A DNA stretch of 26,861 nt from CAZIOH01 sp964540815 (GTDB taxonomy: Bacteria; Myxococcota_A; Polyangia; Fen-1088): positions 1 to 26,861 of the forward strand of contig CAZIOH010000096.1 in the NCBI GenBank assembly GCA_964540815.1, given 5' to 3'. A model generated the notes under the pieces. That model was not told the DNA's origin and made no database searches. It was given only the letters and a program-made list of their open reading frames with translations. This document shows positions 8,471-16,045 of the stretch, piece by piece. The position numbers and the translations under genes are program-made. Position 1 is the stretch's first letter; the number at the start of each line of letters is the position of its first letter.

Positions 8471-11329
8471 ATGCGGGCCTCGGTGGTCGCTGCTCTGGTG
8501 TCGGTCGTCGCCTCTCCGATGGTGGGGATGGGGGCGGCGCCTGCGTCCAAGTCCAAGTCCAGTTCCAGTTCCAGCTCCGCTTCCACCGCGGCTGAGGGCC
8601 GCCCGGGGGGGCGCACGTTCGCGATCGGCACGGGCAAGCTGAGGATCGGTGTCTGCGACGCGAACATCATCCGGGTGAGCTATGCGCCGACGACGACATC
8701 GTCGGACTTCTTCGCGCGCGTCTCGCTGGCCACCGCGGTCGCGAAGTGCCCGGCGACGCCATTTTCGGTGACCGAGGACAAGCGCAAGGGTCGGGCCACC
8801 ATCACCACCTCGCGGCTTTCGGTCGGCATCGACACCAGGGGCGGGGTCGTCGAGTTCCGGGACCTCGAGGGGCGGACGATCCTGCGCGAGCGGGCGGATG
8901 GCCGCACGCTCGTTCCAGTCGAGGTGCAGGGCGAGCAGACCTTTCACGTGCGCCAGCAATGGGAATCGAGCCCCGACGAGTCCCTCTACGGCCTCGGACA
9001 GCATCAGCAGGGCTTGATGGATCTGCGGGGCTTCGATCTCGATCTGCGGCAGTACAACACCGAGATCTTCATCCCGTTCCTGGTCTCGAGCCGCGGCTAC
9101 GGCCTCCTGTGGGACAACACCTCCTTCACCCGCTTCGGTGACCTCACGGAGGCCGTGCCCTTGCCGGGCGCGGTGGGCCTCTATGCCTCGGGCGCGAACG
9201 ACGGCGCCACCGGCACCGGCACCACGCTGGCTGGGGACGTCGCCGGGCTCGAGCGCGGTCACGTCGAGTGGTCCGGCACGGTGGTGGCTCCCGTCACCGG
9301 CGACTACCAGATTCGCACCTACTCGGCGGGCGGCATCCAGGTCCGGGTGGGCGACGCGTGGGTGATCGATCACTGGCGCCAGGGGTGGCTGCCGAACGAG
9401 GATCTGGCGCGCGTCCACCTCACCGCCGGCCAGACCGTGCCGGTGGAGCTGCGCTGGACCCGCGACATCGGCGTGAACATCCTGCGCCTGCTCTGGAAGC
9501 CCCCCGTCGCCGCGGCTCCGACGGCGCCAGCGACGGCGCTGTGGTCGGAGGTCGGCGAGGGGGTCGACTACACGTTCGTCTACGGCCCCGCCCTCGACCA
9601 GGTGGTCGCGGGCTATCGGCAGCTGACGGGCGTGGCGCCCCTGCCACCGCGCTGGGCCTTCGGGCTTTGGCAGTGCCGCGAGCGCTACGCCACCCAGAAG
9701 GAGAGCCTCGAGGTCCTGGCGGGTTTCCGCACCCGGGGCATCCCGGTCGACAACATCGTGCAGGACTGGCGCTACTGGCCGGAGGGGACCTGGGGCTCCC
9801 ACACCTTCGACCCTCGCCGCTTTCCCGATCCGACCGGCTGGATCGCCGAGATCCACGACCGCTTTCATGCGCACCTCATGATCTCGGTCTGGCCCAAGTT
9901 CTACCGGGGAACCGCCAACTTCGAGGCCCTGGCGGCCGCCGGCTTTCTCTACCGACCGAACCTGCTCGAGGGCAGGCTGGACTTCTTGCGCCAGGCCTTC
10001 ACCTACTACGACGCCTTTTCACCGGCGGCGCGCCGGCTGTACTGGTCGCAGATCGATCGCGAGCTGTTCTCGCGCAAGGTGGACGCCTGGTGGATGGACG
10101 CCACCGAACCCGAGGTGGTGGAAGGGCCGTTCAAGAGCGTGGCGGCGCAGGTCGAGGCCAACCGGACCCACATGCACCCGACCGCCGCCGGCACGGGCGC
10201 CCGCATGCTCAACGCCTACGCGCTGGTGAACAGCGAGGCCGTCTACGAGGGGCAGCGGGCCGCCGCACCCGACCGGCGGGTGTTCATCCTCACCCGCAAC
10301 GGCTTCGCCGGACAGCAGCGCTACGGCGCCGCGTCCTGGTCCGGGGACATCTCATCGACCTGGACGGCGCTGCGCAGGCAGATCCCCGCCGGGCTCGGCT
10401 TCTCGCTCTCGGGGATGCCGTACTGGACCCTCGATGCGGGCGGATTCTCGGTGCCGCCGCGCTTCGCTTCGCCGGCGCGCGGGTCGCCCGAGCTCGAGGA
10501 GTGGCGCGAGCTCAACACGCGCTGGTTCGAGCTGGCGGCCTTCTTGCCCCTCCTGCGCGTGCACGGCCAGGCCCCGAAGCGCGAGATGTGGGAGTTCGGT
10601 GGCGACGGCAGCCCGGCGCTCGAGGCCCAGAAGAAGTTCGACCGCCTCCGCTACCGCCTCTTGCCGTACATCTATTCGCTGGCGGGCGCCGTCACCCATC
10701 AGGGCGGGACCATCTTGCGCCCGCTGGTCATGGACTTCCCCGCCGATCCTCAGGCCCGCAGGACCGCCGACCAGTTCCTGTTCGGCCCGGCGCTGCTGGT
10801 GAGCCCGGTGACGACCTATCGGGCCCGCGCGCGGACAGTGTATCTGCCCGCCACGGCCGGCGGCTGGTACGACCTGTGGACCGGCACCCCGGCGGGCAAG
10901 GCCGGCCCATCCGGCGGGCCCGAGTGGACAGAGGTGCGGGCACCCTTCGACGAGATCCCGGTGCAGGTGCGCGCGGGCTCGATCCTCGCCTTTGGCCCCG
11001 AGCTGCAGTACACCGACGAGAAGCCCGCGGATCCCATCACGCTCGTGATCTACGCCGGCGCCGACGGGGCCTTCACCCTCTACGAGGACGAGGGGCTCGG
11101 CAACGACTACGAGCGTGGCGCCTTCACCCGCATCGATCTCCGCTGGAGCGAGGCCACCCGCACCCTCGCCCTCGGCGCGCGCCAGGGCGCTTTCCCCCAG
11201 ATGCTCGGGCGACGAACCTTCCAGCTCGTGGTGGTCACGCCGACAAAGCGCGCGCCCTTCTCGTTCTCGTTCAAGCCCGACCAGACCGTGGTGTACTCCG
11301 GCGCGGCGCTCTCGGTCCGGTTTCCGTGA
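8471..11329 (+). CDS. GH31 alpha-xylosidase-like enzyme with inserted PA14 domain
   Basis: A 952-residue exported glycosidase. A Sec-type signal peptide (about 1-25, no lipobox) is followed by a Lys/Ser repeat linker. The GH31 N-terminal beta-sandwich contains SLYGLGQHQQG and is interrupted by a PA14 domain at about 235-345 (LYASGANDGA, GHVEWSGTVVAPVTGDYQI, LLWKPP). The barrel carries the nucleophile D543 in WWMDATEPE and the acid/base D626 in SWSGDISSTW. RWAFGLWQCRERY and the MPYWTLDAGGF segment are typical. PA14 inserted at this point is the layout described for the Cellvibrio japonicus alpha-xylosidase Xyl31A, which acts on xyloglucan oligosaccharides and has similar length. The start is only 6 bp after the preceding stop, so translation is probably coupled; no strong ribosome site is seen. 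An alpha-glucosidase role is the alternative, but the neighbours favour xyloglucan. Confidence 0.93.
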   Translation: MRASVVAALVSVVASPMVGMGAAPASKSKSSSSSSSASTAAEGRPGGRTFAIGTGKLRIGVCDANIIRVSYAPTTTSSDFFARVSLATAVAKCPATPFSVTEDKRKGRATITTSRLSVGIDTRGGVVEFRDLEGRTILRERADGRTLVPVEVQGEQTFHVRQQWESSPDESLYGLGQHQQGLMDLRGFDLDLRQYNTEIFIPFLVSSRGYGLLWDNTSFTRFGDLTEAVPLPGAVGLYASGANDGATGTGTTLAGDVAGLERGHVEWSGTVVAPVTGDYQIRTYSAGGIQVRVGDAWVIDHWRQGWLPNEDLARVHLTAGQTVPVELRWTRDIGVNILRLLWKPPVAAAPTAPATALWSEVGEGVDYTFVYGPALDQVVAGYRQLTGVAPLPPRWAFGLWQCRERYATQKESLEVLAGFRTRGIPVDNIVQDWRYWPEGTWGSHTFDPRRFPDPTGWIAEIHDRFHAHLMISVWPKFYRGTANFEALAAAGFLYRPNLLEGRLDFLRQAFTYYDAFSPAARRLYWSQIDRELFSRKVDAWWMDATEPEVVEGPFKSVAAQVEANRTHMHPTAAGTGARMLNAYALVNSEAVYEGQRAAAPDRRVFILTRNGFAGQQRYGAASWSGDISSTWTALRRQIPAGLGFSLSGMPYWTLDAGGFSVPPRFASPARGSPELEEWRELNTRWFELAAFLPLLRVHGQAPKREMWEFGGDGSPALEAQKKFDRLRYRLLPYIYSLAGAVTHQGGTILRPLVMDFPADPQARRTADQFLFGPALLVSPVTTYRARARTVYLPATAGGWYDLWTGTPAGKAGPSGGPEWTEVRAPFDEIPVQVRAGSILAFGPELQYTDEKPADPITLVIYAGADGAFTLYEDEGLGNDYERGAFTRIDLRWSEATRTLALGARQGAFPQMLGRRTFQLVVVTPTKRAPFSFSFKPDQTVVYSGAALSVRFP
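8545..8585 (+). repeat. Short tandem repeat encoding Lys/Ser linker of the GH31 protein
   Basis: Imperfect 6-nt units (tccaag, tccagt, tccagc) run in phase with the reading frame and encode alternating Lys-Ser then a poly-Ser tract just after the signal peptide. The stretch is A/T-richer than its surroundings. Slippage here would change linker length by two residues per unit without breaking the frame. Confidence 0.7.
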
Positions 11330-11375
11330 AGGTGGGGCGGTCCTGGTGGGCGTCGCCCTCGCCCTCGCCCGGCGG

Positions 11376-11388
11376 CGCCCCCAGGGCG
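11376..11388. terminator. Possible bidirectional terminator hairpin between convergent genes
   Basis: The 64-bp gap between the GH31 stop and the CE2 stop holds three TCGCCC tandem copies (11353-11370) and a CGCCC/GGGCG inverted repeat with a 3-nt loop. There is no T-run. The convergent position is the main argument for termination. Confidence 0.25.
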
Positions 11389-11393
11389 GGCCC

Positions 11394-12674
11394 TCACCAG
11401 CCGAGCTTCTCCTGCATGAAGGGGGCGAGGGCCTTGGCCAGCGCCATGTGCTGGTCGGCGTTGGGATGGGTTCCACATCCGAGGCCGTTCACCTTGCCGA
11501 AGACGAAGTGGTGGACCGCCAGATCGCCCGCCGCCGCGAAGTGGTCCTCGGTCATCTGCAGCCCCGCCTCGAGCGGAGGGCTCGCGAGGACCGGGCTCGA
11601 CACCAGGAAGATGTGGGCGGCCGGGTAGTAGCCGCGCAGGGTGGTCACGAAGGTGACGTAGGCGGCCGAGAAGGCCTCCGCCGTCATGGCCGGCCGCGGG
11701 AAGGGCTGGGTGGTGTCGGTCATGTCCCCGGGGCCGAAGTCGTTGGTGCCAAGGCCGATCACCAGGGCGTCGGGGACCCAAGCCATCCGCTGGGTGGCGT
11801 CCCAGCGCGGTTGATCCATCTTCCCCGGCGAGTCCATGAGCTCGGGATAGTAGAGGTCGTAGACCTCGGGCATGGTCCTCGCGTCGTACATGTTGCTGTA
11901 GTTGCGCACGAGCCCGATGCCCGACACGCCGATCAGGTGGTAGTCGGCTGCGAGCGCCGCCGACACCAGCGGGCCGTAGGATTTGTAGGCGTTCTCCACC
12001 ATCAACCCCCAACCATCGGGCGGGCCGGTACAGGGCGGGGTTCCGTTCGCCGCCTCGATCCCCGAGCCGGCCGTGATCGAATCGCCGATGAACTCGATCC
12101 GCCGGGTGGGGCGCTGCGTGGCGGGCAAGATGTCACCGGCGAACGCGAATCCGGTGAACCAGGCAGCGCCCGCCGCCGCTTCGGTCCGCTTGACGAGGGT
12201 GATCTCGTGCTCGCCGGAGGGAAGGCCGTTCGCGATCACGTACTTCTCGACGCCCGACTGGGGAACCACCTTCATGACCGTGACCCCGTCCACGACGGCG
12301 TCGTAGCTGTTGACGTACTTCCCGTAGCGGAACTCGTCCTTCAGCGAGACGGCCACCGCCGTTCCGTTGAAGCGCGCCGAGATCTGGACCCCGCCGAGAT
12401 CGAAGCGCGGTTGCTTCGGATTGGTGAAGCTCACCCTTCCCAGGTACGCGATGCCGGGATCGTCCGCCGTGTAGGCGCGGGTGGTGGTGTCCGCCAGGGC
12501 TCCACCTGCGCCTCCACCTCCGCCGGCGCCCGCGCCCGAGGGCTGTCCCGCCAGGCCGCCCGAGGAGCCGCCGGTCGGTGAGCCAGCGGATCCTTCGGGA
12601 CTGGCGGCGCAGGCGCCGAGCGCGAGCGACAGCACCACGGCGGTGAAGCTGGAAAGGGGGGCGGGGGAGGTCAT
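11394..12674 (-). CDS. CE2-type acetyl esterase lipoprotein
   Basis: A 426-residue secreted esterase. The signal peptide ends LALGAC (lipobox), then comes a Gly/Ser/Ala linker with an eight-residue Gly-rich core. An N-terminal beta-sandwich (about 75-180; IAYLGRVSFTNPKQPRFDLGGVQISARF) is followed by an SGNH domain. Nucleophile S199 lies in FIGDSITAGSG; further marks are GVSGIGLVRNY and LGTNDFGPGD, with H403 in CGTHPN. The usual Asp three residues before the His is a Cys here. A Ser-His dyad without that Asp is described for CE2 enzymes such as the Clostridium thermocellum member, which supports the CE2 call. Expected substrate: 6-O-acetylated glucomannan or other acetylated hemicellulose. The ATG at 12674 is preferred to the one at 12686 because the latter would lie within a possible -10 region; neither has a strong ribosome site. 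It is divergent from the mannanase gene. Confidence 0.9.
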   Translation of the reverse strand: MTSPAPLSSFTAVVLSLALGACAASPEGSAGSPTGGSSGGLAGQPSGAGAGGGGGAGGALADTTTRAYTADDPGIAYLGRVSFTNPKQPRFDLGGVQISARFNGTAVAVSLKDEFRYGKYVNSYDAVVDGVTVMKVVPQSGVEKYVIANGLPSGEHEITLVKRTEAAAGAAWFTGFAFAGDILPATQRPTRRIEFIGDSITAGSGIEAANGTPPCTGPPDGWGLMVENAYKSYGPLVSAALAADYHLIGVSGIGLVRNYSNMYDARTMPEVYDLYYPELMDSPGKMDQPRWDATQRMAWVPDALVIGLGTNDFGPGDMTDTTQPFPRPAMTAEAFSAAYVTFVTTLRGYYPAAHIFLVSSPVLASPPLEAGLQMTEDHFAAAGDLAVHHFVFGKVNGLGCGTHPNADQHMALAKALAPFMQEKLGW

Positions 12675-12681
12675 GGGTCTA

Positions 12682-12710
12682 TCCATTGACCGGAGGGTGG
12701 GCGCTGTCAA
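12682..12710 (-). promoter_or_regulatory. Possible promoter of the CE2 esterase gene
   Basis: On the minus strand a perfect TTGACA (12705-12710) is followed after 17 nt by AATGGA (12682-12687), a poor -10 match. Transcription would begin close to the ATG at 12674, giving a very short or leaderless message. The -35 is good; the -10 is weak. Confidence 0.2.
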
Positions 12711-12935
12711 GGTCGACCACGACGACCGTCGGGGGCCGTCCCGCCCCCTTCCCGGCGCTCGCCTGTCGGGCCATTCGCTGGTGAAAACGGGTGTGCTATC
12801 GTGCCGCGGTTCTTTCATTTGTTGCACCTGTTGGGGCTCGGCGGGACTCGCTTCTCCTCTTCTTCTCTTTCTTGTCCTGTCCTCCTGCCGGCTCGCCGCC
12901 CGAGGCGCCTCCGGGCGCGTGAGGTGTCAATCACC

Positions 12936-14258
12936 ATGCCATCGAGACGAGACATGCTTCGCGCAGCCAGCGCGACCGCCGGGGGATTGCTCGCCCCTTC
13001 CTGTGCGCACACCCCGCCGCGGCCGGCTTCCGCCGTGCCCCAGGGCCCGAGGCTGCCCGGCGCCCTCGAGGTGCGAGGTTCGCGCTTCTTCCGGGATGGC
13101 CAGCCCTTCGTGGCGAGCGGATTCAACTACTGGTCCGGCCTTCCGCTGTCGCGCGCGGGGAACGACGCTGGCTGGGCGCAGGTACAGCGCGATCTGGACG
13201 CCATGCAGGGCCTCGGGATCAACCTGCTCCGGATCATCGGCGGCACCGAAGGTCCCGACACCGAGCCCTACCGGATCGTGCCGTCGCTGCAGCCCGGCCC
13301 TGGGGTCTACGATCCCGCCTCGGTCGACGGTCTCTTGAGGCTGGTGGCCGAGCTCGAGCGGCGCAAGCTCACCGCGATCGTGATGATGAACAACTTCTGG
13401 CACTGGTCGGGCGGCATGGCGCAGTACCTCGCCTGGGCCGGGGAGGGCCCCGTCCCCTATCCACCCCCGGCCCCTGGCGGCAGCTGGGATCGCTTCCAGA
13501 AGCACACCGCCCGCTTCTACTCCAGCGGCCGGGCCAAGCAGCTATTCGCCGCGTTCCTGCGCATGCTGGTCCCACAGCTGAAGTCGAGCCCGGCGGTGAT
13601 CTGGGAGCTGGCGAACGAGCCTCGTGGCATCGACAACCTCGGCCCGTTTCACGACTGGATCGACGAGACGGCCGGGCTCATCAAGGCGCTGGCGCCGAGC
13701 CAGCTGGTCACCACCGGCAGCGAGGGTCAGACCGCCACGCCCTTCTATTCGGGGACCGACATCGTGCGTGACCACGAGAGCCCCAACATCGACTTCATCA
13801 CCTTCCACCTGTGGGCGCAGAACTGGGGCTGGATACGCCCCGAAAACCTCGAGCGCGGCTTTCCCAAGGCGCTCGAGCTCGCCAAGAGGTACATCCACGA
13901 CAACGCCTCCCGCGCCGCCAAGCTCGGCAAGCCGCTGCTCCTCGAGGAGTTCGGATTTCCGCGCGACAAGGGCAGCTTCGATCCCGACTCCACCACGGTC
14001 TTGCGCGATCGATACTTCGCCGAGATCTACGGGCTCGTGCGATCGCTGATCCCGAGCACGACCCTGGCCGGGATCATGCCCTGGGCCTGGTCGGGCGATA
14101 CGCGCCCCCCTCGGCCAGGGGAATTCTGGAGGCGAGGCGATCCCTTCGTCGGCGATCCACCGCACGAGCAGCAGGGCTGGTACGGCATCTACAAGACGGA
14201 CGCGACCCTCAAGATCGTCCAGGACTTCGCCGCGGCCTCCGTCGGCCCGGTGGCTTGA
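12936..14258 (+). CDS. GH5_7-like endo-beta-1,4-mannanase, Tat lipoprotein
   Basis: A 440-residue exported GH5 enzyme predicted to cleave (gluco)mannan. The ATG at 12936 has GAGG 11 nt upstream and begins a twin-arginine signal, SRRDMLRAASATAGG, ending in LLAPSC, which looks like a lipobox. Catalytic domain marks in order: GFNYWSGLPLS, LRIIGGTEG, IVMMNNFWHWSGGMAQYL, acid/base E228 in WELANEPR, LVTTGSEG, IDFITFHLW, and nucleophile E338 in LLLEEFGFPR. TTGSEG, IDF.T.H.W and LEEFG in this order are characteristic of the mannanase subfamily GH5_7 rather than cellulase subfamilies. The C-terminus covers QQGWYGIYKTDAT. The frame extends upstream to 12801, but that sequence is Ser/Arg-rich and lacks a start with a ribosome site. 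It is followed after 78 bp by the lectin lipoprotein gene, suggesting co-transcription. Confidence 0.9.
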   Translation: MPSRRDMLRAASATAGGLLAPSCAHTPPRPASAVPQGPRLPGALEVRGSRFFRDGQPFVASGFNYWSGLPLSRAGNDAGWAQVQRDLDAMQGLGINLLRIIGGTEGPDTEPYRIVPSLQPGPGVYDPASVDGLLRLVAELERRKLTAIVMMNNFWHWSGGMAQYLAWAGEGPVPYPPPAPGGSWDRFQKHTARFYSSGRAKQLFAAFLRMLVPQLKSSPAVIWELANEPRGIDNLGPFHDWIDETAGLIKALAPSQLVTTGSEGQTATPFYSGTDIVRDHESPNIDFITFHLWAQNWGWIRPENLERGFPKALELAKRYIHDNASRAAKLGKPLLLEEFGFPRDKGSFDPDSTTVLRDRYFAEIYGLVRSLIPSTTLAGIMPWAWSGDTRPPRPGEFWRRGDPFVGDPPHEQQGWYGIYKTDATLKIVQDFAAASVGPVA

Positions 14259-14292
14259 CTTCCCTCGCGGCCAAGGCAGGCTGCGGGCTCTC

Positions 14293-14328
14293 CGACTTTC
14301 GACTCTCGACTCTCGATACTCTCGACTG
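14293..14328 (+). repeat. Heptamer tandem repeat before the lectin gene
   Basis: Units of CGACTYT occur with 7-bp spacing at 14293, 14300 and 14307, then CGATACTCT and CGACTG. The array ends exactly at the GGAG ribosome site (14328-14331) of the lectin gene. It could form a leader element or be simple slippage sequence. Confidence 0.55.
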
Positions 14329-14336
14329 GAGAATGC

Positions 14337-15140
14337 ATGTCCCACCCAATCCGACGGGTTGCCCTGGTGCTCCTCGTTCTCGCCGGCTCGTCCGCGGGAT
14401 GCGTCGAGCGCGAGGTCGCCCCGCCCACCCCGAGCACGGCGCCCGTGAGCGTGCCCCCTGAGCCCGCGCGCGCCGCCCTGACCATCGACGCCGACAAGCC
14501 CTACACCTTGTATTCGCCCATGGTCGGAGCGTGCGTGCAATTCGCGGGCAGAACCGCCAGTGATCACGCCCGCGCCTCGCTGGCGCCGTGCGATGGGAGC
14601 AAGGCGCAGCAGTTCAAGGTGGCCCCGGTCGCCGGGGGCTACGAGACCTTCATCAACACCGACACCAGCAAGTGTCTCGACGTGGAAGGGGCGTCGGTGG
14701 CCGAGGGCGCCCACGTCCAGCAGTTCGGTTGCAACGGCGGCTCCAACCAGCAGTGGATCCTGGCGGACGGGCGCCAGGGAGCCCTGCGCCTCATCGCCCG
14801 TCACAGCGGCAAGGGGCTGGACATCGAGGGAGCCGCCACGACGAATGGCACCCCCATCAACCAGTTCACCTGGCACTCGGGCGAGAACCAGCAGTTCAGG
14901 CTGCTCGAGCCTTCCGCAGCGGTCGAGGCCGCGGCGCAGTTCGCTCGCGCCAAGACCGGTGTCGCTGGCGGTGTTGGTGGGAGCTCTGGCGCGACGGGCG
15001 CGAGCAAGCCCGGATCCGCCACGGCCGAAGGAGGGAGCGAGGCCCACGGCCCCGCCAGCAAGGCCAAGCCGGCCAAGGCCAAGGCCAAGAGCAAGTCGAA
15101 GGGCACGCCGTCGGCGGCGGCTCCCCCGTCCGGGAAGTAA
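14337..15140 (+). CDS. Ricin B-type beta-trefoil lectin lipoprotein with Lys/Ala-rich tail
   Basis: This 267-residue protein has a lipoprotein signal ending SSAGC and a Pro/Thr linker. One beta-trefoil domain (about 55-200) has three visible repeats closing with QQF, QQW and QQF; the second and third contain KCLDVEGASVAEGAHVQQF and KGLDIEGAATTNGTPINQF. Such CBM13/ricin-B modules bind galactose, xylose or mannose units in glycans. It has no catalytic domain, so a surface binding role for plant polysaccharide is inferred. The C-terminal 60 residues are Gly/Ser and then Lys/Ala/Pro-rich (KAKPAKAKAKSKSKG), strongly basic and probably unfolded. The ATG at 14337 has GGAG about 5 nt upstream. It follows the mannanase gene. 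Confidence 0.85.
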   Translation: MSHPIRRVALVLLVLAGSSAGCVEREVAPPTPSTAPVSVPPEPARAALTIDADKPYTLYSPMVGACVQFAGRTASDHARASLAPCDGSKAQQFKVAPVAGGYETFINTDTSKCLDVEGASVAEGAHVQQFGCNGGSNQQWILADGRQGALRLIARHSGKGLDIEGAATTNGTPINQFTWHSGENQQFRLLEPSAAVEAAAQFARAKTGVAGGVGGSSGATGASKPGSATAEGGSEAHGPASKAKPAKAKAKSKSKGTPSAAAPPSGK

Positions 15141-15331
15141 ACGCAATCGCGCGGGCAGGCCGGGCGGCAGGCCCTGTGGACGAACGAGAGCGCGACATTC
15201 CAGTCGCGGAGAGCATCACGGACAGCGGCCGTGCCCCGTGTCGGCCATATCCAAAGCCCGATGTCCGGGGGCCAATGGCCGATGGCCGATGCGGCGCAAG
15301 ACTTGCTGTCTCCGCAAGGATGTCCACAACG

Positions 15332-15907
15332 ATGCTCGCGATGACGCGAGGCCCGCAGTGGGTTCTCCCTGGTCGGGCGGTCGGCCTGGCCGTCTTGGGT
15401 ATCCTCGCGTCGCTGGGGATCGCCTGCTCGGGCGCGTCCGAGGACAACGCCGTGGAGAGAGGTCGCCTCGAAGGCAGCCTCGCGACATGGAAGCAGCTCG
15501 TCCAGGCCCAGGGTGACACGTACAGCTATGTGTTCCCCACCTCCTCGTTCACCGGATGGGTCAGTCGGACGGGGCTTCAAGTCGAGGCGGGTGTCGTCAC
15601 CTACCGCCGCTACGAGAGCTCGACGGTCGGTCCGACCGGGGCCCTCCTGCCCGCCACGCTCCAGTGGGAGGAGCGGGCAGGCGCGGTGGGCAGTCATCAA
15701 GCCGGCGCGTTCCCTTCCACCATCGACGCACTGTACCAGCGCTGCGCGAACGAGGTCCTGACCAAGTCCCCGGACACGAACGTGATCGCCTTCGGGCTGG
15801 ACGACAGGAACCTGCTCGCGACCTGCACGTTCCGTCCGAAGAACTGCCAGGACGATTGCGCCATGGGCGTGCTCATCACCGAGTTGCAGCTGGGCAAGAC
15901 CTATTGA
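15332..15907 (+). CDS. DUF6174-like lipoprotein of unknown function
   Basis: A 191-residue exported protein. The N-terminal hydrophobic segment ends SLGIAC, a plausible though imperfect lipobox. The mature part has W..LVQAQGDTYSYVFPTSSFTGW, a basic/tyrosine strand VVTYRRYES, FPSTIDALYQRCANEV and a late NVIAFGLDDRNLLATCTF. This order (a YSY strand, a 'T.dalf..i' helix, then a 'v.fd...g.p' strand) resembles DUF6174 proteins. Four cysteines in the C-terminal half may form disulfides. The ATG at 15332 is preferred (AAGGA 11 nt upstream); the ATG at 15320 overlaps that site. It lies 190 bp after the lectin gene; the gap holds TGGCCGA repeats (about 15275-15290) but no clear promoter. Confidence 0.7.
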   Translation: MLAMTRGPQWVLPGRAVGLAVLGILASLGIACSGASEDNAVERGRLEGSLATWKQLVQAQGDTYSYVFPTSSFTGWVSRTGLQVEAGVVTYRRYESSTVGPTGALLPATLQWEERAGAVGSHQAGAFPSTIDALYQRCANEVLTKSPDTNVIAFGLDDRNLLATCTFRPKNCQDDCAMGVLITELQLGKTY

Positions 15908-15939
15908 CCCCGGTCGCCCGGGATCGCGGCACGCGAGCT

Positions 15940-15983
15940 GCGCAGGAGCCCCGCAGGAACCGCGCAGGAACCGCGCTGGAGCC
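15940..15983 (+). repeat. Four 11-bp tandem repeats upstream of REC-EAL promoter
   Basis: Units of exactly 11 bp with consensus gcgcaggaacc lie at 15940, 15951, 15962 and 15973; a degenerate fifth may precede them. The unit is about one helical turn, so copies face the same side of the DNA. The array ends 4 bp before a candidate -35 element. A regulator-binding array is inferred. Confidence 0.6.
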
Positions 15984-15987
15984 GCCC

Positions 15988-16016
15988 TTGGCATCCCGGG
16001 AATAAAGACGTACTCT
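15988..16016 (+). promoter_or_regulatory. Candidate promoter of the REC-EAL gene
   Basis: TTGGCA (15988-15993) and TACTCT (16011-16016) are separated by 17 bp, and the spacer includes an A/T-rich gaataaag. The -35 matches five of six sigma-70 positions, the -10 only three. It would give a leader of about 85 nt. Confidence 0.35.
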
Positions 16017-16045
16017 GAGCGCGAGCGTGATCTCGGTGGCGGTGG

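Noticed and set aside
9268..11628. Long plus-strand open frame overlapping the GH31 gene in another frame
   Set aside because: Arg/Gly/Pro-rich translation without motifs; the GH31 frame holds both catalytic aspartates and the PA14 insertion.
12801..12935. N-terminal extension of the mannanase up to 12801
   Set aside because: The Ser/Arg-rich extension hides the Tat signal inside the protein; the ATG at 12936 has its own ribosome site directly before SRRDMLRAA.
15141..15331. Small RNA or gene between the lectin and DUF6174-like genes
   Set aside because: The gap has TGGCCGA-type repeats and small inverted repeats but no promoter, terminator or plausible start with a ribosome site.
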